From assembly GCA_029783825.1 (NCBI GenBank), contig JAREIK010000500.1, forward strand, positions 2,025,001 through 2,089,000: a stretch of 64,000 nt of DNA, read 5' to 3'. Below, piece after piece: positions 26,331 to 38,935 of this stretch (position 1 is the stretch's first letter; each line of letters opens with the position of its first letter). The DNA is from Sapria himalayana (Eukaryota > Streptophyta > Magnoliopsida > Malpighiales > Rafflesiaceae). A program made the position numbers and the translations under genes. The notes below the pieces were generated by a model. The model saw nothing but the letters and a program-made list of their open reading frames with translations. It had not been told where the DNA came from and searched no databases.

Positions 26331-26524
26331 CATTACTAATGTTGTGCTTTTAAAATTTTTTAATTTATTATTATTTTTATGCTGCAAAATTGAAAAACAA
26401 AATAAATGTGTTTTTTTATTGAGTTGTTATATATTTTTTTTATTTTAATTGGAAGTGCATTACAATTTAATTTTAATATTTTACTTAAAATTTAAACATT
26501 AAAAAAATAGTAGCAATACTACTG

Positions 26525-26720
26525 TGTAAAGATGTCAAATGGGTCGTGTTGTGCCGGCACGACTCATTTTTTCTCGGCACATGCATGCTACAGTGTCGTG
26601 CCAAGCACATCATGATTAAAATCCCATGTTGTGTCAGGCATGGCACTGCGTGCGATCCACCAGGCCAGCACGACACGATGGGCACGACTAAGTGTACGAC
26701 CATGCCTAACTACCGAATGA
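26525..26720. repeat. hAT-B-type terminal fragment
   Basis: Starting TAAAGATGTCAAATGGGTCG, it follows the same plan as the hAT-B left end (TAGAGGTGTCAAACGGGCCG): a CG-rich inverted core, then ACTCATTTTTTCTCGGCAC in place of the GCCCGTTTTTCACGAGCAC of the 53.4-kb copy. No matching right end or target duplication was seen. Confidence 0.55.
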
Positions 26721-28670
26721 AAAAAAAATCATCCACGTTGATGTCCGATTACAATCGGCCATGTGGCTGAATTTTTTTTTAGAAAAATAGACCGCTCCAT
26801 GATGGTGCGGTCAAATTTTTTTAAAAAAATAAAATCAACAAAGTTAATGTACCATTGGGTCATACACAAGAGTCATACTTGGCCCTTTATGAATCATGAC
26901 TCTTGTAAGCCCAACACGACAGAACTCTATGTCACTCGCTTGATACTTCACTCCAAAATCTTAAATTTATTCAATAATTGATATCATAGCCAAAGTATAT
27001 CAAAGGTAGATTAATAGTAGAAAAATATCTAGAGGGACTCCTGTGGATGGAGAAAAAAAAATATAGTCCACCTCATTCAATCCCTAAAAAATCATTTATT
27101 TGAAATATCTATCATGCATAAAAATACCAAAATAAGAAAAAATAATTTGATAATTTTGTTACATAGAAAAATAATTGATAAATAACAAATTATTATTAAA
27201 CTTTGGTACATTTAAAAATATATGTCAAAAAAAAAACTCAATATTAATAATGTCATGTTCGTACATTAATGGCATTCACCGCGATAATCTCAAAGTCTCT
27301 AGACTACCAAAAAAGTAAAAAAAGAGTAATTATCCATGACATGGGTACTAGCTTGCGAATATATGATCCATGAATTAGGAGTGTGGTGGTGAACAAAAAA
27401 AATGGTAAACAAATACATGTCTTGGCTGAAGTCAATAACACCATATAGAAAAATATGGAATACCCTTCCTAAATAAGTGTAACAATACCAATATATATAC
27501 TTGTGAAAAATCCAACCTCGATGGATCCAAAAGTTAGTCATAAAACCTATGAACATCAAAAAAAATTCATTGTAATTCATGATACAATATCCACCATCAC
27601 TCTCAAGTATATATCAATCACCCACAAAATGAACTCACTATCAGTTCCTCCCTCTCGAAGTACTCCTACTAGTTTCCCGAACTCACTCATTGTCATTACA
27701 TTATGAAGCTACCATAATATTATGAATGATGATACTACATCTACTCAATCTAGATATAATTATAGATGCAAGAGTTGTTATCTGATAAATCTCAGAGAGA
27801 AATAGAAATATCTTCCTCTCTCAACTTGCATATAACATTCTCTACACTTGCATATTCCTCTCTCAACACTTGCATGCAAAAAGCATTATAAATCTATCTC
27901 TAAACTTTCTCATTATAATTTAATATATCAGCACATGTATCACTTTAAACAACATGTCTCATAACTTCGAACAAATCACATGTTGAGTTGTCTAAATATC
28001 ATAATGCAAGAAACATCTCAAAAAAGTATATTGATGTCGCCAAACCTTTAACTTTGTTACATGTATTTCGAAAGTCAAATACAATTGACATAATGAGATG
28101 AATCTTTCATCTACCATACTAATAGTTATGGATCAATCATCATCTACTTATCAGTCTCGCCCTAAAGCGAGCCTTTCAATATGCAACCTACATAACCTTG
28201 GTCTACAAAATAGATCCTTACCAAGGTAGGCCCCAAGAATTATGTATCTACTCTGAATTTTCACAATGTTATTCTTCTTGATCCCATACTAATTCAATCA
28301 TTTTCCTTTTTTTTTATAAAAAACTCACAATATGATAAATTTCCATAATAATATCAAACAGACATAAAATACACAAGAAATAATAATTATATGCCTATCT
28401 AAAAAACAAACAGCCCACGCAACTTTAATCACACAAATACCCATTGTACCAAAATCATATTGCATCGTGTCATTGGCCATGGATCACCATTTGATTCCAG
28501 ATTACCAAAGCTACATTAACGGAAGGTCGACAACCACACCACATCTAAAATTTATAAGAAACATCTAAGGAATATTGTTTTCCACCTCAGCAGTAAAGGA
28601 ATATTATCGTGATACTAATGTAATAAATAATAAATAATAAATAATAAAAAACATACTTTTATACCATACG
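26720..28670. other. AT-rich spacer, nothing recognised
   Basis: Open frames at 26,763, 27,299 (minus) and 27,503 have no family resemblance. The 28,130-28,300 part is a little less AT-rich but has no recognisable coding pattern. Confidence 0.4.
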
Positions 28671-28675
28671 GAGGG

Positions 28676-31500
28676 TCTAGTTAGGGTTTTAGCCCTTAGT
28701 AAATTTTGAGAAGGGAGACAAAAAAAAAAGGAGATAAAAAAAACAAAAAAAAATTTAAAGAAAAATTTATTTTATAAAAATATAACTACTATGCATATGA
28801 TAGGAGCAGCTCGCATATTGAGTGATACCAAATAATAAAAAAAAAATAAAATAAATAATAAATAATAAAAACTAAACCCGACCTCAATATTAATGTTATT
28901 GGTTAATTTTAAAATAGTTTAATATAACTTGATAAAACATGATCAACATGCATTTACATGAAAATACAACAATACACTAATTATTGAATAATTAAGCCAG
29001 AAACCCTACAAAATTCAATAAAACTAGGTAAATAAAAGTGTACAAAAAAGGAGCTTATATAATGGGTAAGTCAGATTGAGAAAGCTCACCAATCAGGTAC
29101 TCTCATCCATAAAATAAAAAATAAAAGAAATTATAAATCACAACACCCACACCTCAAGACTCTAAGCTGGTGCATAAAGATTCAAAACGCCAATCTTTAG
29201 AAAAAAAAAATAAGATAAGGTCCATTTAAGATCTTCATGAAGTTGTCTTATATAAAAAAGATATAATAATGATTAGATCATGAATTTTCTCTTTAAGAAA
29301 AAAATAACATATCTCTATGTACTTTGTTTACTTATGAAAAATAAAATTAAAAAGTACACATCTCACTATTTAAATATCATAATTAAAAAAAAAAAATAGA
29401 TACTTAATCTCCTAAATTAGGTATCAAATCCAAAATAAGTCACATATTACCATCATCATTGTCTTAAGATCAAACTATGCGTTTATCTCTAAATAACCAC
29501 ATATATTTTACTTTTACAAGAGATTTGATTGCCATAAAAAAAAACTATATTAATTTCATCTAAATACAAACTAGTGCCCAAGAAAGATCTCAATATCTGG
29601 CTAACTATAATAGCCCATGATCCATGAAAGAGAATATGAGCCCTAAAAACTTATTCACACACCTTTTTATAAAAAGAACTTGATCTATGTAAATTTGCAG
29701 ATAAGATTTTTAAAAAATAATTAATTATATTGATTACGTAAATTATATATAATCTAATAGTAATCAAATAGTTAATCTTTTTAATAATTTTTCTATAATT
29801 AATAAATTTAACTGGATGATTTGAATCAAAAGAGAAATCAATATAAGATCAATGAAAAAATATATCAAAGCATAATTCAAAGTCTAACATTTATGAAAAT
29901 ATTAATAACTTATCTTCATAATATCAAAATAATCTAATTCTTGGAATAGACCACGTTTATCCTAAGAAAATAATTTAAGTCTCTCGGATAATTCATCTTA
30001 ATCTATAATTAAAGATACTCTTTGAATTACATAATTTCTAACTCATAAATAATATCTACTTAGAATAATATCTACTTACAAAATAAGCAAAATTAGCTTA
30101 TCATCATAACTTTTTTAAAAACAAAAAAAAAATCATAACACATATGTGCAGCCTAAACGAAGAGCATGCCCATAAAAACCTCATAAATAAGATTCTCAGT
30201 TATAATTTTATGTCATATAATATTTTCTATGATTTATAAATTATATTGCGTCATCCTACTTAAATCTAGGTGAGTGATCCACATACATCCCCTCAAAATT
30301 ATTATGAAAAGAGATATTCTTCACATTTTGTTGATTTATCCTTTATTAGTACAATGTTGTCGATAGAATAAAAATTCATTTGGATATAATTTTAACTACG
30401 ATAAAGAAAATATTTTAATAATTCATATCAATTATTTTAGGAAACCCCCAAGCTATAAGTCTCTCCTTACGATGATATACATATTAATCATGATCTATCT
30501 TCATAATAAATATTCATATGCAATCTTTAATAGACATTTCAAAAGATTATGATACTAGTTCTCTAGTTTTTTTTAAAATCGAGAACATATATATTTTACA
30601 ATATGATCTTGTATTATCATAGATAAAATAATATTAAAAAAAAAAAAAAAACTTTGATATCTTAGTATTATCAAAAAAATAATAATGTACAAAAAAAAAG
30701 AAAATATAAGTACAATAAAACTAATAAATTATGATACTACATTCATCTTATATCCCCGTTGCAAAAAAAATTAAAAATCAAGACCATAGGACTGATTGCA
30801 ACATCATTTTGCTCATTACTAGACTAGCCTCAAATTTGAGAAGGTTGTGTATGTTCACTTCAACTAGTATTGAATCTCCTAAATAGTGAAATCTAATAGT
30901 ATCATGCTCAACATGAGGCTGAATTAAAGTAGACTCAGATTATTGTTTCGTTAAAACTCCAAAGATATTTCTTTTCCTATAAAACATGATTTACACCTAC
31001 TAATACATATGATAACTTTATAAAAATACCATCAAATTATGAACAAACAAGTTCAAATGTAGTCAAAAAGTAACTTTTTCTCTAAAATAAAAAAAAATAA
31101 CAATTCTAGATAAATAATTTAGCCTTTACTTTTCCTAAATTTACTAAAAATTAAGATATTAATAAAAATATAACATCAACATTCACTAAAATCTTACTAG
31201 TCTCAAGTAAAAAATATTTATATCATTTTTAAGTATTAAAATAATCAAAAAATATATACTTAAATTCTAGACATCATCTTCTCTGGTCCTAATAAGAAAT
31301 CTTGAAAAAAGCAAACACTCACAAAGACTTTGAGAGGCTGGATAAACAATATATTGACCCAAAAAACCTAACTCTCTCCAAACTCAACATGACTCCAAAA
31401 AATTAACATCACACTAATTACTAACATAGTCAGATATAGCTAACAAGTAATATTCTTTCCTAACTAGTGATCTAGGTAGGGCTACAAAAAAATAATAATT
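28676..31500 (-). mobile_element. Ty1/copia remnant M4 (minus)
   Basis: It opens with the LTR-like segment GGGTTTTAGCCCTTAGTAAATTTTG, shared with 14,960 and 49,640, which marks the 3' end of this minus-strand family. RNase H/RT debris follows to about 30,000. The 30,780-30,900 stretch aligns with 9,460-9,560 of M2. No open frame survives and the internal limits are approximate. Confidence 0.5.
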
Positions 31501-31985
31501 GATCCAAATGTAAAATCATGATTAACACTTACTAAAATAATACATATCCTAGTAAATAATACTTATACCCTATTTACATACTTGAATATCTAAGAAATAT
31601 ATATCTTAAGACCTAAAATATCAGCTTTGCTCATCCTAAAATGTGATCGAGGACAAGAAATATATATACAAACTCTAAGAGACAAGTTAAATAATATATC
31701 TACAAGATATAGGATCTGAACAAATATATGCTAAGATACAGAATCTAAACAAATATAATAGAATAAGCTATCCAATTCATAAGATTAATTGTAATTAAAA
31801 CTATATCTACCCAAAAATATTTCAAAAAAAACACACTAGTTAGTATATCTGAGTTGTCTCAATTGGATTCATTCTTCCTTTTAACAATCTCATTTTGTTA
31901 AAATATATTATAAAAAGTATATAACATAATCTTAACACTAGTCAGTACTATATTTGATTGACATATATTTTAATTAGAGATATCA
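31500..31985. other. AT-rich spacer
   Basis: No gene, element end or structured repeat was recognised. It may be the 5' end of copia M4. Confidence 0.35.
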
Positions 31986-32630
31986 GCTGGGTCAGACATC
32001 TCAAGAATGATTCGAGGCATGGTACGGTTCAGTTATACCTGATATGACATGACATGGTTCAATCATGTCTTGCATGGTATCATTCAAAATCATGCCTAGA
32101 AGTGCCACAGGCTGGCCCGAGGCACGACTCAAACCATGTCAAGCCAAACTTTTGGCATGGAAGGCTTACCACAGCACAATACAGCATGACAACCAATGCG
32201 AGCAAGTTTCAGCCCAATTGACGAAATCAGCTAGCCTAGTCCTGACCCAAGATAACTTGGAATGAATCAGGATATCCTAGCTTGACCCAAACTAGCCTGA
32301 ACTATTCCTATACTAGCCTGGCCTAACCCAAGTTAGTCTGGACTAACTCAAATAAGCATGGACTCACTGGAATTAACCTAGCCAAGCCTGACCCAAATTA
32401 ACATGACCGAGCAAAATCTGCCCAAAAGTCATGCTAATAAGTCATGTGGGTTACCACTTTTTTGAACCGTACAATATAGCACAGCTCATTATGGGTACCA
32501 TGTCGTGCCTAGCACGACATGGTACCCATAATGAATCAAATTATTTGATAGCATGACATGGTGTCCCAAATGGATCAAAAAAAATGTATCAAAATTAGAA
32601 GTGTCAAATGGCCTGTTTGACACTTCTAGC
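31986..32630. repeat. CpG-decayed hAT-type repeat with minisatellite and long palindrome
   Basis: The words GGCATGGTACGG, CATGACATGG and GTCGTGCCTAGCACGAC resemble hAT-B ends after CpG loss. From about 32,225 to 32,420 a degenerate tandem motif (TAGCCTGACCCAA, AGCCTGGCCTAACCCAA and similar) repeats every 15-30 bp. A 23-bp perfect inverted repeat with a 3-nt loop lies at 32,486-32,534, and a 33-bp TIR-TIR unit at 32,596-32,628. Confidence 0.55.
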
Positions 32631-32639
32631 TTTAATATA

Positions 32640-34040
32640 TTTATCACTTCTCAATTTGTCAATATTTTTATCAAAAGAATTCTTTATTATTTATGAAAAA
32701 TCTAAAAAATAAGAAAAATTGATAAGTTATCAATAATAAAATATATTCATATATATCTCAAACAGATCATCAACAAAATTAATAATATACATAAATCACC
32801 CTCTAAACGCATTTTTACTTGTTTCATATGTATCTCGGTGTATCAGATCAAAACAATAACTACACAAGACAGGTTACATATAGGATTAAAAGTTCTTTTA
32901 CGTTTTTCTAATTGACATATCTCACTTTATATGATCAAAATATCATTAAAACTAGATTACAAAATTCTCAACTTATTTAATGATAAATGATTAAACTGAG
33001 AATATACAAATAAATTATCAAATATACTCAAATATTTAGTAGGAGATCTACAAACAAACATCAATAAAAAAAATAAAATTAAAGTAAGATATTGAGAAAT
33101 ATACTCTATTTAAAGTAAATATACTCTATTTAAAGTAAATAAACATCAAATATACTCTATATGACAACTCATATAAAGTAAATAAACAAAACAATTGATA
33201 ATAAGTAAGACATTGAGAAATAATAAAGATCAAAATTAGATATTATCATATTTAATAACTTTTGAATATTTTAAATAAATATAATATTTCTAAAGCATAA
33301 AAAAATATAATGAATAAGATATAATTATCAATAATATGAGCATTAGTTAATGTGTCAGTACACAATCTAAAATAAGTATACTAGTAAAATAACTAGTAAT
33401 ATCTAAAAAATTAGAATAATTTGTTATTTTCTTAAAATCGAATTTGTATACTCATCTCAAATAAGTATAAGTATCATGGTAGATGAACACAGTGAGAACT
33501 TTTGGATGACTCTAATAGTCAACCTATCTCTATTAATATTATGTAAACCAATACTTTCTCTTTATATATAAAATTTAATAATTATCTTTGGTGTAGCTCA
33601 TCCTCTTACAACGAGTATAGTAAAAAAATTAATAATAACTAAAATAATAGAATAATTTGTTATCGTCTTTAAAAAAAAATTCTATACTCATCTTAATTAA
33701 GTGTAAGTGTCATGGTGGATGAACTCAGTGAAAACCTCTACATTACTTTATAAGTTAGCCTATCTCCTATTAATATTATGTAATGCAAAGATTTCTATTT
33801 AGATATAATATCTGATAGTTATCTTTGATGTGACTCATCATCTTACAATGAGTACATTAAAATGAGATTCTTCTTTATCTACCTCTAGCATAATGATTTT
33901 TCATCATTCAGTGTCACAAAATTATGATTTCTTTATATAGAAAATAAAAACTATGTCCAATTAGGATTTTTTGCTAATCTAATTTTTTATATTTTTTTAT
34001 AATTCTATTGAAACACTAATTAAAAATTTTTCCCAATAAT
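32640..34040. repeat. AT-rich region with tandem duplications
   Basis: A duplication of about 238-bp period runs from about 33,375 to 33,860; copies share TAGAATAATTTGTTAT, ATACTCATCT, AGTGTAAGTGTCATGGT-like words and CTATTAATATTATGTAA. A short 19-bp direct repeat (ATACTCTATTTAAAGTAAA) lies at about 33,100-33,140. No coding signal. Confidence 0.55.
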
Positions 34041-34330
34041 ACCTAAGTGTCTCAATGCGCATCACCATCGAGTGCAATTTGGGATTCTTCCGAAAACACC
34101 ATTTGTTGCCTCCACCACCAGCCATTATGCACCACCACCAAGCATCTACTATTGCTTGCGTCAGCTACCCATCAAACACAAGTGACTACTACCACTAACA
34201 ATGCACACCTCTATTACCGCCACTACATGGTTGTCTTTCAACAACACACATTGCGCACACTACCAATCTACCACTCTACTAGCAAGCAATATGCCCATGA
34301 ACCTATGGTAAAATTATTTATAGGTTAACT
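34040..34330. other. Less AT-rich unrecognised segment
   Basis: The plus strand is open from 34,047 to 34,328 and rich in CACCACCA and ACTACTACCAC words, giving a Thr/His/Ser-rich translation. I recognise no family. Simple-sequence bias is the likeliest reason for the open frame. Confidence 0.3.
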
Positions 34331-34369
34331 TTGATATCATATTAATAAACAATATTGAAAAAAAAAATA

Positions 34370-35700
34370 TCTAAATTACTTTCATTAAATACATACATCA
34401 AATTTTTATATAATGAACAAAAATAATTAAGACAACCTAAAAATCAAATAATCACATCAAAAGTAAAAAAATAATAAAACTATAATAATATACAAGAGAG
34501 ACTCTTGTATAATATTTTAGACAAATTGAGGTAGCCCATAAGTTTAAGACTTCTATCTATAATGCAATAAAGTAAAATAAACAAAAAATAAAAAAAAAAT
34601 TATAAATCACAACAACACCCCTTACAATCTCAGAAGAATATTCAAACAAAGTATCCGATAAATATAAAACAAAATGGGTTTTAATAGTCTACATAGTAAA
34701 TACTATCACCCAAAGAATAAATTAAACATATACAACAAAACAAAACAAAGAAAATAGTAACACTCAGTAAGCTAATGCATAAATATCCAAAATAGCACGC
34801 ATAAAGCTAAGAGAGACGAATTGAGACCTTGGGATTTTCATGACTATATATGCAAGTTAATCTCATTCTATGGATATAGTTTGTGATTGTAATATCATCA
34901 TGAATCTGCTCTAGAATGAAAAGAAAATTTATATTTATATGTTTTATCTACTCATAAAATACATGATTAAAGATTATATATCTTATTGCTTACATATTAT
35001 AGTGGAGAGATATAAAAGAAGTAACTTGAAAATTAATCTCTTCAAGCTCAAGCATGTATCTAATCCATCATATTGGTGTATACTTGTACTCTACCTCTAC
35101 AATGAATCAAAAATTTATTGTTTATTTTATTACTTTTTAAATAAGCAAGTTTATTTTCAAGAAACATATGATAACATATAGTAAATTTCCTATATGTGCA
35201 TATTAGTACCCAATTAGAATCTAAATATCTTGTTAGTTGAAGATTCACATGATTAGCAAATGAAAAATAATATTCTAATAATTTCTTCATTAATCAAAAC
35301 ATGCAAATAATTATATCGAAATGATCCCATCATGGGGAATCAAGAAATAACTAATTATACAAACTATATATACTATAACTAAACTACTAACAATTAGATA
35401 AATAATATTTCATATAATTCATATGTATGTAATAAATCAATTAGATGACTATCATCAAATAAAAGATCAAAAAATGGCTCAAAAGGAATATTTCATATAA
35501 CTAAACTATTATAATGTAATATAATAGACTAACCTCGATAAAAATGTCCAAAATTTATCTCCTCTTTGATAATACAATACATCTACAATCATTTATCACC
35601 TCAATCCCAAAAAATATATATCTGAGTTTTTCAATAATTTTTATTTGAAACTATGACTAAAATATTCCTTGAGTTTGATCTTTCATTTAATGTATTTTGT
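34370..35700 (-). mobile_element. Ty1/copia remnant M5 (minus): RNase H
   Basis: The minus-strand frame 35,290-35,060 reads a copia RNase H start: LLEYYFSFANHVNLQLTRYL then DSNWV (compare LQLTGYSDADW), CTYRKFTICYHMFLENKLA (compare DRRSTSGYCFFLG) and LKSNK. About 35,600 reads YFLGLR, the RT connection motif YFLGIE. One open piece of 76 residues survives; the rest is broken. It is antisense to nothing recognised. Confidence 0.65.
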
Positions 35701-38230
35701 TTCTACAATATATGTACTATATGAAAAATCTGATACACCTATATATTGACATGTATTGCCACTTAAACCTGGGGTTTACGTGCATCCACTATGCATGCAG
35801 TGGCTTTGTATACAAACTAAAAATATAAACATCAAATGTGCACTTCACGTGCACATGTGCATCTATTGTGAAGCTCACCTAGGGTTTCTATTTCTAATGA
35901 CTCGTATATATATAAAATGAATAAACAAAATACTATCCCATTCAATAATAAAAATGATAAAACATACAAACAAAAAATCATTACATATATTATGCTACTC
36001 AAATTGGGCTTGGTGTAGCTTACATGGTACATGTTACTATATATAAAATAAAACAAAGACAAATATATAAATATAAAAAATTATTGAACATAATAATATC
36101 AATTTATCAGCTTAAGCAAAGCTTTTGAACATCAAGGTATTTAAATTTTAGCTTGAGGCTATTTTTTTTATTTTAGTATGTGATTACATAAATACTTACA
36201 AACTGAATCTCATAAAAACTTCGAAATTAAAAATATTTAGAAAAGAATAATATTAAGATGACTAAAAATCTGATAAATTTTTATGTTGAATACATATATT
36301 GAATGTCATGCCTCAGTGTGAATGCAAAAATCTTCATCCAAAATTGGTAGATTTAAAGTTCATGACTCATTAGCCAAAGCATCTATGACTTTTGGTGGTA
36401 AGATTTTAATATATCTAAGTCTTCCAAAATTCTTTATTTGAAACTATGATTAAAATATTCCTTGAATTGGGTCTATCATTTAATGTATTTTCTTCTTACA
36501 ATATATGTACTATATGGAAAAATCTCACACCTAATATTGATATCATATCATTGTTCTCTTGATTGATACCAACAATAGATTGACATCATTAGCATACACT
36601 ACACTGATAGACTACCCAATTCTATCAAAACAAAACCTTTCCTTTTTTTCTTCTTTCACATGTATTGTTCCTCAAACCTGGGATTTACAAACATCCACTA
36701 TGCATGGAGTGGATTTGTGAGCAAACTATAACTATGCAAATCAAATTTGCACTTGACGTGCACATGTGCACGTAATGTGAAACTCACCTAAAACTTCTAA
36801 TAAAATATACAAATATGGAAAATGATAAGTAAAACTCTCATATTATATAAAAAGTGAATAAATAAAAAACTATCCGACTCAATAAGGAAAATGATAAAAC
36901 ATACAAATAGAAAATTCCTACAAATATTATGTTACTAAAATCGGAGCAACCAACATGTTGCATGTTAACATATATGAAGTAAAACAAAGACAAAATATAT
37001 ATATATATAAAATTAATAGAACATAACAATATCTATGTAACAGCTTTAGTAAAGATTTTGAACATCAATGTATTAACATTTTAGCTTGAGGCTATTTTTT
37101 TATTTTTGTATGTGATTGCAAAAATACTAACATATTGAATCTCATAAAAATTTTAAAGTTAAAAATATTTAGATAAAAATAATAATAGCTGACTAATTAT
37201 CTAAGAAATTTATGTTAAATACATATATTAAATTTCATATCTGAGTGTAAATACAAAAGTCTTCATCTAAAGTCGATAGGTATAAAGTTCATAACTTATC
37301 AGACACATCATCTATGACTTTTGGTGATAAGATTTAAATATATCGGAGTCTTTCAATATTCTTCATTTGAAACTATGATTAAAATATTACCTGAGTTGGG
37401 TCTTTCTTTTAATATATTCTCTTCATACAATATATGTATTGTATAAAAAATCTCATACATATATATATTAACATCATATTATTGCTCTCTTGATTGATGC
37501 CACAAATGAATTGACATCATTAGCACACAATAAATTGGCAAACTATCCAATTCTATCAAAACCAAATCTCTCTTTTTTTTCATCATTCACATGTATTGCC
37601 GCTAAAACTTGAGGTTTACATGCATTCCCTTTGCATGTAGTGGGTTTGTGTGCAGAGCCGATATGCTTTGCAACTATGCACATCAATGTGCACTTGTTGT
37701 GCACATGTTCTGCAACTATGATAAAGCTCACCTAAGGTTTCTATTTTTGATGACTCATATTATATAAAAAGTGAGTAAACAAAAAAATATCCTACTCAAT
37801 TATGAAAATGATAAAACATACAAATAGAAAATTCCTACAAATATTATGCTGCTCAAATAAAGATGCCAACATGTTGCATGCCACTATATATAAAGTCAAA
37901 CAAAAACAAAACATAAATATATAAAATTAGTGGAACATAACAATATCTATGTATCAGTTTAAGCAAAAGTTTGGAACATCAATGCATTTACAATTTAGCT
38001 TGAGGCTATTTTTTTATTTTAGTGTATGATTACAAAAATACTAAGATATCAGATCTCATAAAAATTTCAAAATTAAATATATTTAGACAATAATAATATT
38101 AGTATGACAAATCAACTAAGAAACATTTATGTTGCATACATATATTAGATATCAAGTCATAGTGTGAATGTAAAAATCTTCATCAAAAGTTGGTAGGTCT
38201 AAAATTCAAGACTCAAAGACAACCCACTTT
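35620..38230. repeat. Tandem array, about 0.92-kb unit, nearly three copies
   Basis: Landmarks repeat in order. CACATGTATTG or ACATGTATTGCC is at about 35,750, 36,659 and 37,590. AGCTTGAGGCTATTTTTTT is at about 36,150, 37,084 and 37,999. TTTGAAACTATGA(C/T)TAAAATATT is at about 35,647, 36,440 and 37,367. Spacings are about 909-934 bp, except 793 bp between the first two TTTGAAACTATGA copies. The units contain a GTGCACTT(C/G)ACGTGCACATGTGCA palindrome cluster, which is altered in the third copy. No coding function is apparent; open frames on the minus strand recur with the unit. Confidence 0.8.
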
Positions 38231-38580
38231 ATCCCAAATTATACCTCTACCCCTAATATATTAACCTTGAGACCTAGGGTCAGAACAAGTGAGACCATCA
38301 TCCTAGTAGTATAAAAAAAGTGTTCGACCATAGTTTTTAAAGATATTTTTTCACACCTTGATGCGTGCCTCAAGGCAGGGTATTCGTAAAATACTTCTAG
38401 GCATTAAAAAAAACATCGGCTCGGCGAAGCTCCCCAAGCTCCATGATAGAGCTCGCCGGACCTCCTCGAGCTCCATGATGGAGCTCAGTGGAGCTCTACT
38501 GTGGAACCTAGACGGAGCTCCACGTGAGCTCCGTCGTGGAGCTCGCTGGAGCTCTATCGAGCTTTCAGTTGATTAGAAAA
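38230..38580. repeat. GAGCTC-palindrome repeat, copy 1
   Basis: From about 38,330 the sequence TTTTTAAAGATATTTTTTCACACCTTGATGCGTGCCTCAAGGC matches the left end of the 45.6-kb copy. From 38,413 to 38,562 GAGCTCCATGATGGAGCTC-type palindromes follow each other (for example 38,468-38,486). The polypurine tract follows directly. The right end is not resolved. Confidence 0.6.
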
Positions 38581-38935
38581 GAGGGGCAAGGAAAGAGGGG
38601 CAAGAGAAGAGGGGCATAGAAAGAGGGGCAAGGAAAGAGGGGCAAGAGAAGATGGACATGGAAAGAGGGGCAAGAGAAGAAGGGCAATGAAGAAGTGAGA
38701 GGGGCAAGAAAGAGGGGTGAGGGAGAGGGAGAGGGGCAAGGGAGAGGGAGAGGGGCAAGAAAAAGGGGTGAGGGAGAGGGAGAGGGGCGAGGGAGAGGGA
38801 GAGGGGCGAGGGAGAGGAAGAGGGGCGAGGGCGAGGGAGAGGGGCGAGGGAGAGGGGCGAGGGAGAGGGGCGAGGGCGAGGGAGAGGAAGAGAGGCAAGG
38901 GAGAGGGACGAGGAAGAGGGGCAAGGGCAAAAGTA
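38575..38935. repeat. Polypurine (GA-rich) minisatellite
   Basis: About 360 bp is almost pure purine on the plus strand, made of GAGGGGCAAG(G/A) units then GAGGGAGAGGGGCGAG units. It has many G3-4 runs, so it can form G-quadruplex or triplex DNA. Long open frames on both strands (Pro/Leu/Ser or Arg/Gly/Glu repeats) are products of the repeat, not genes. Confidence 0.85.
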
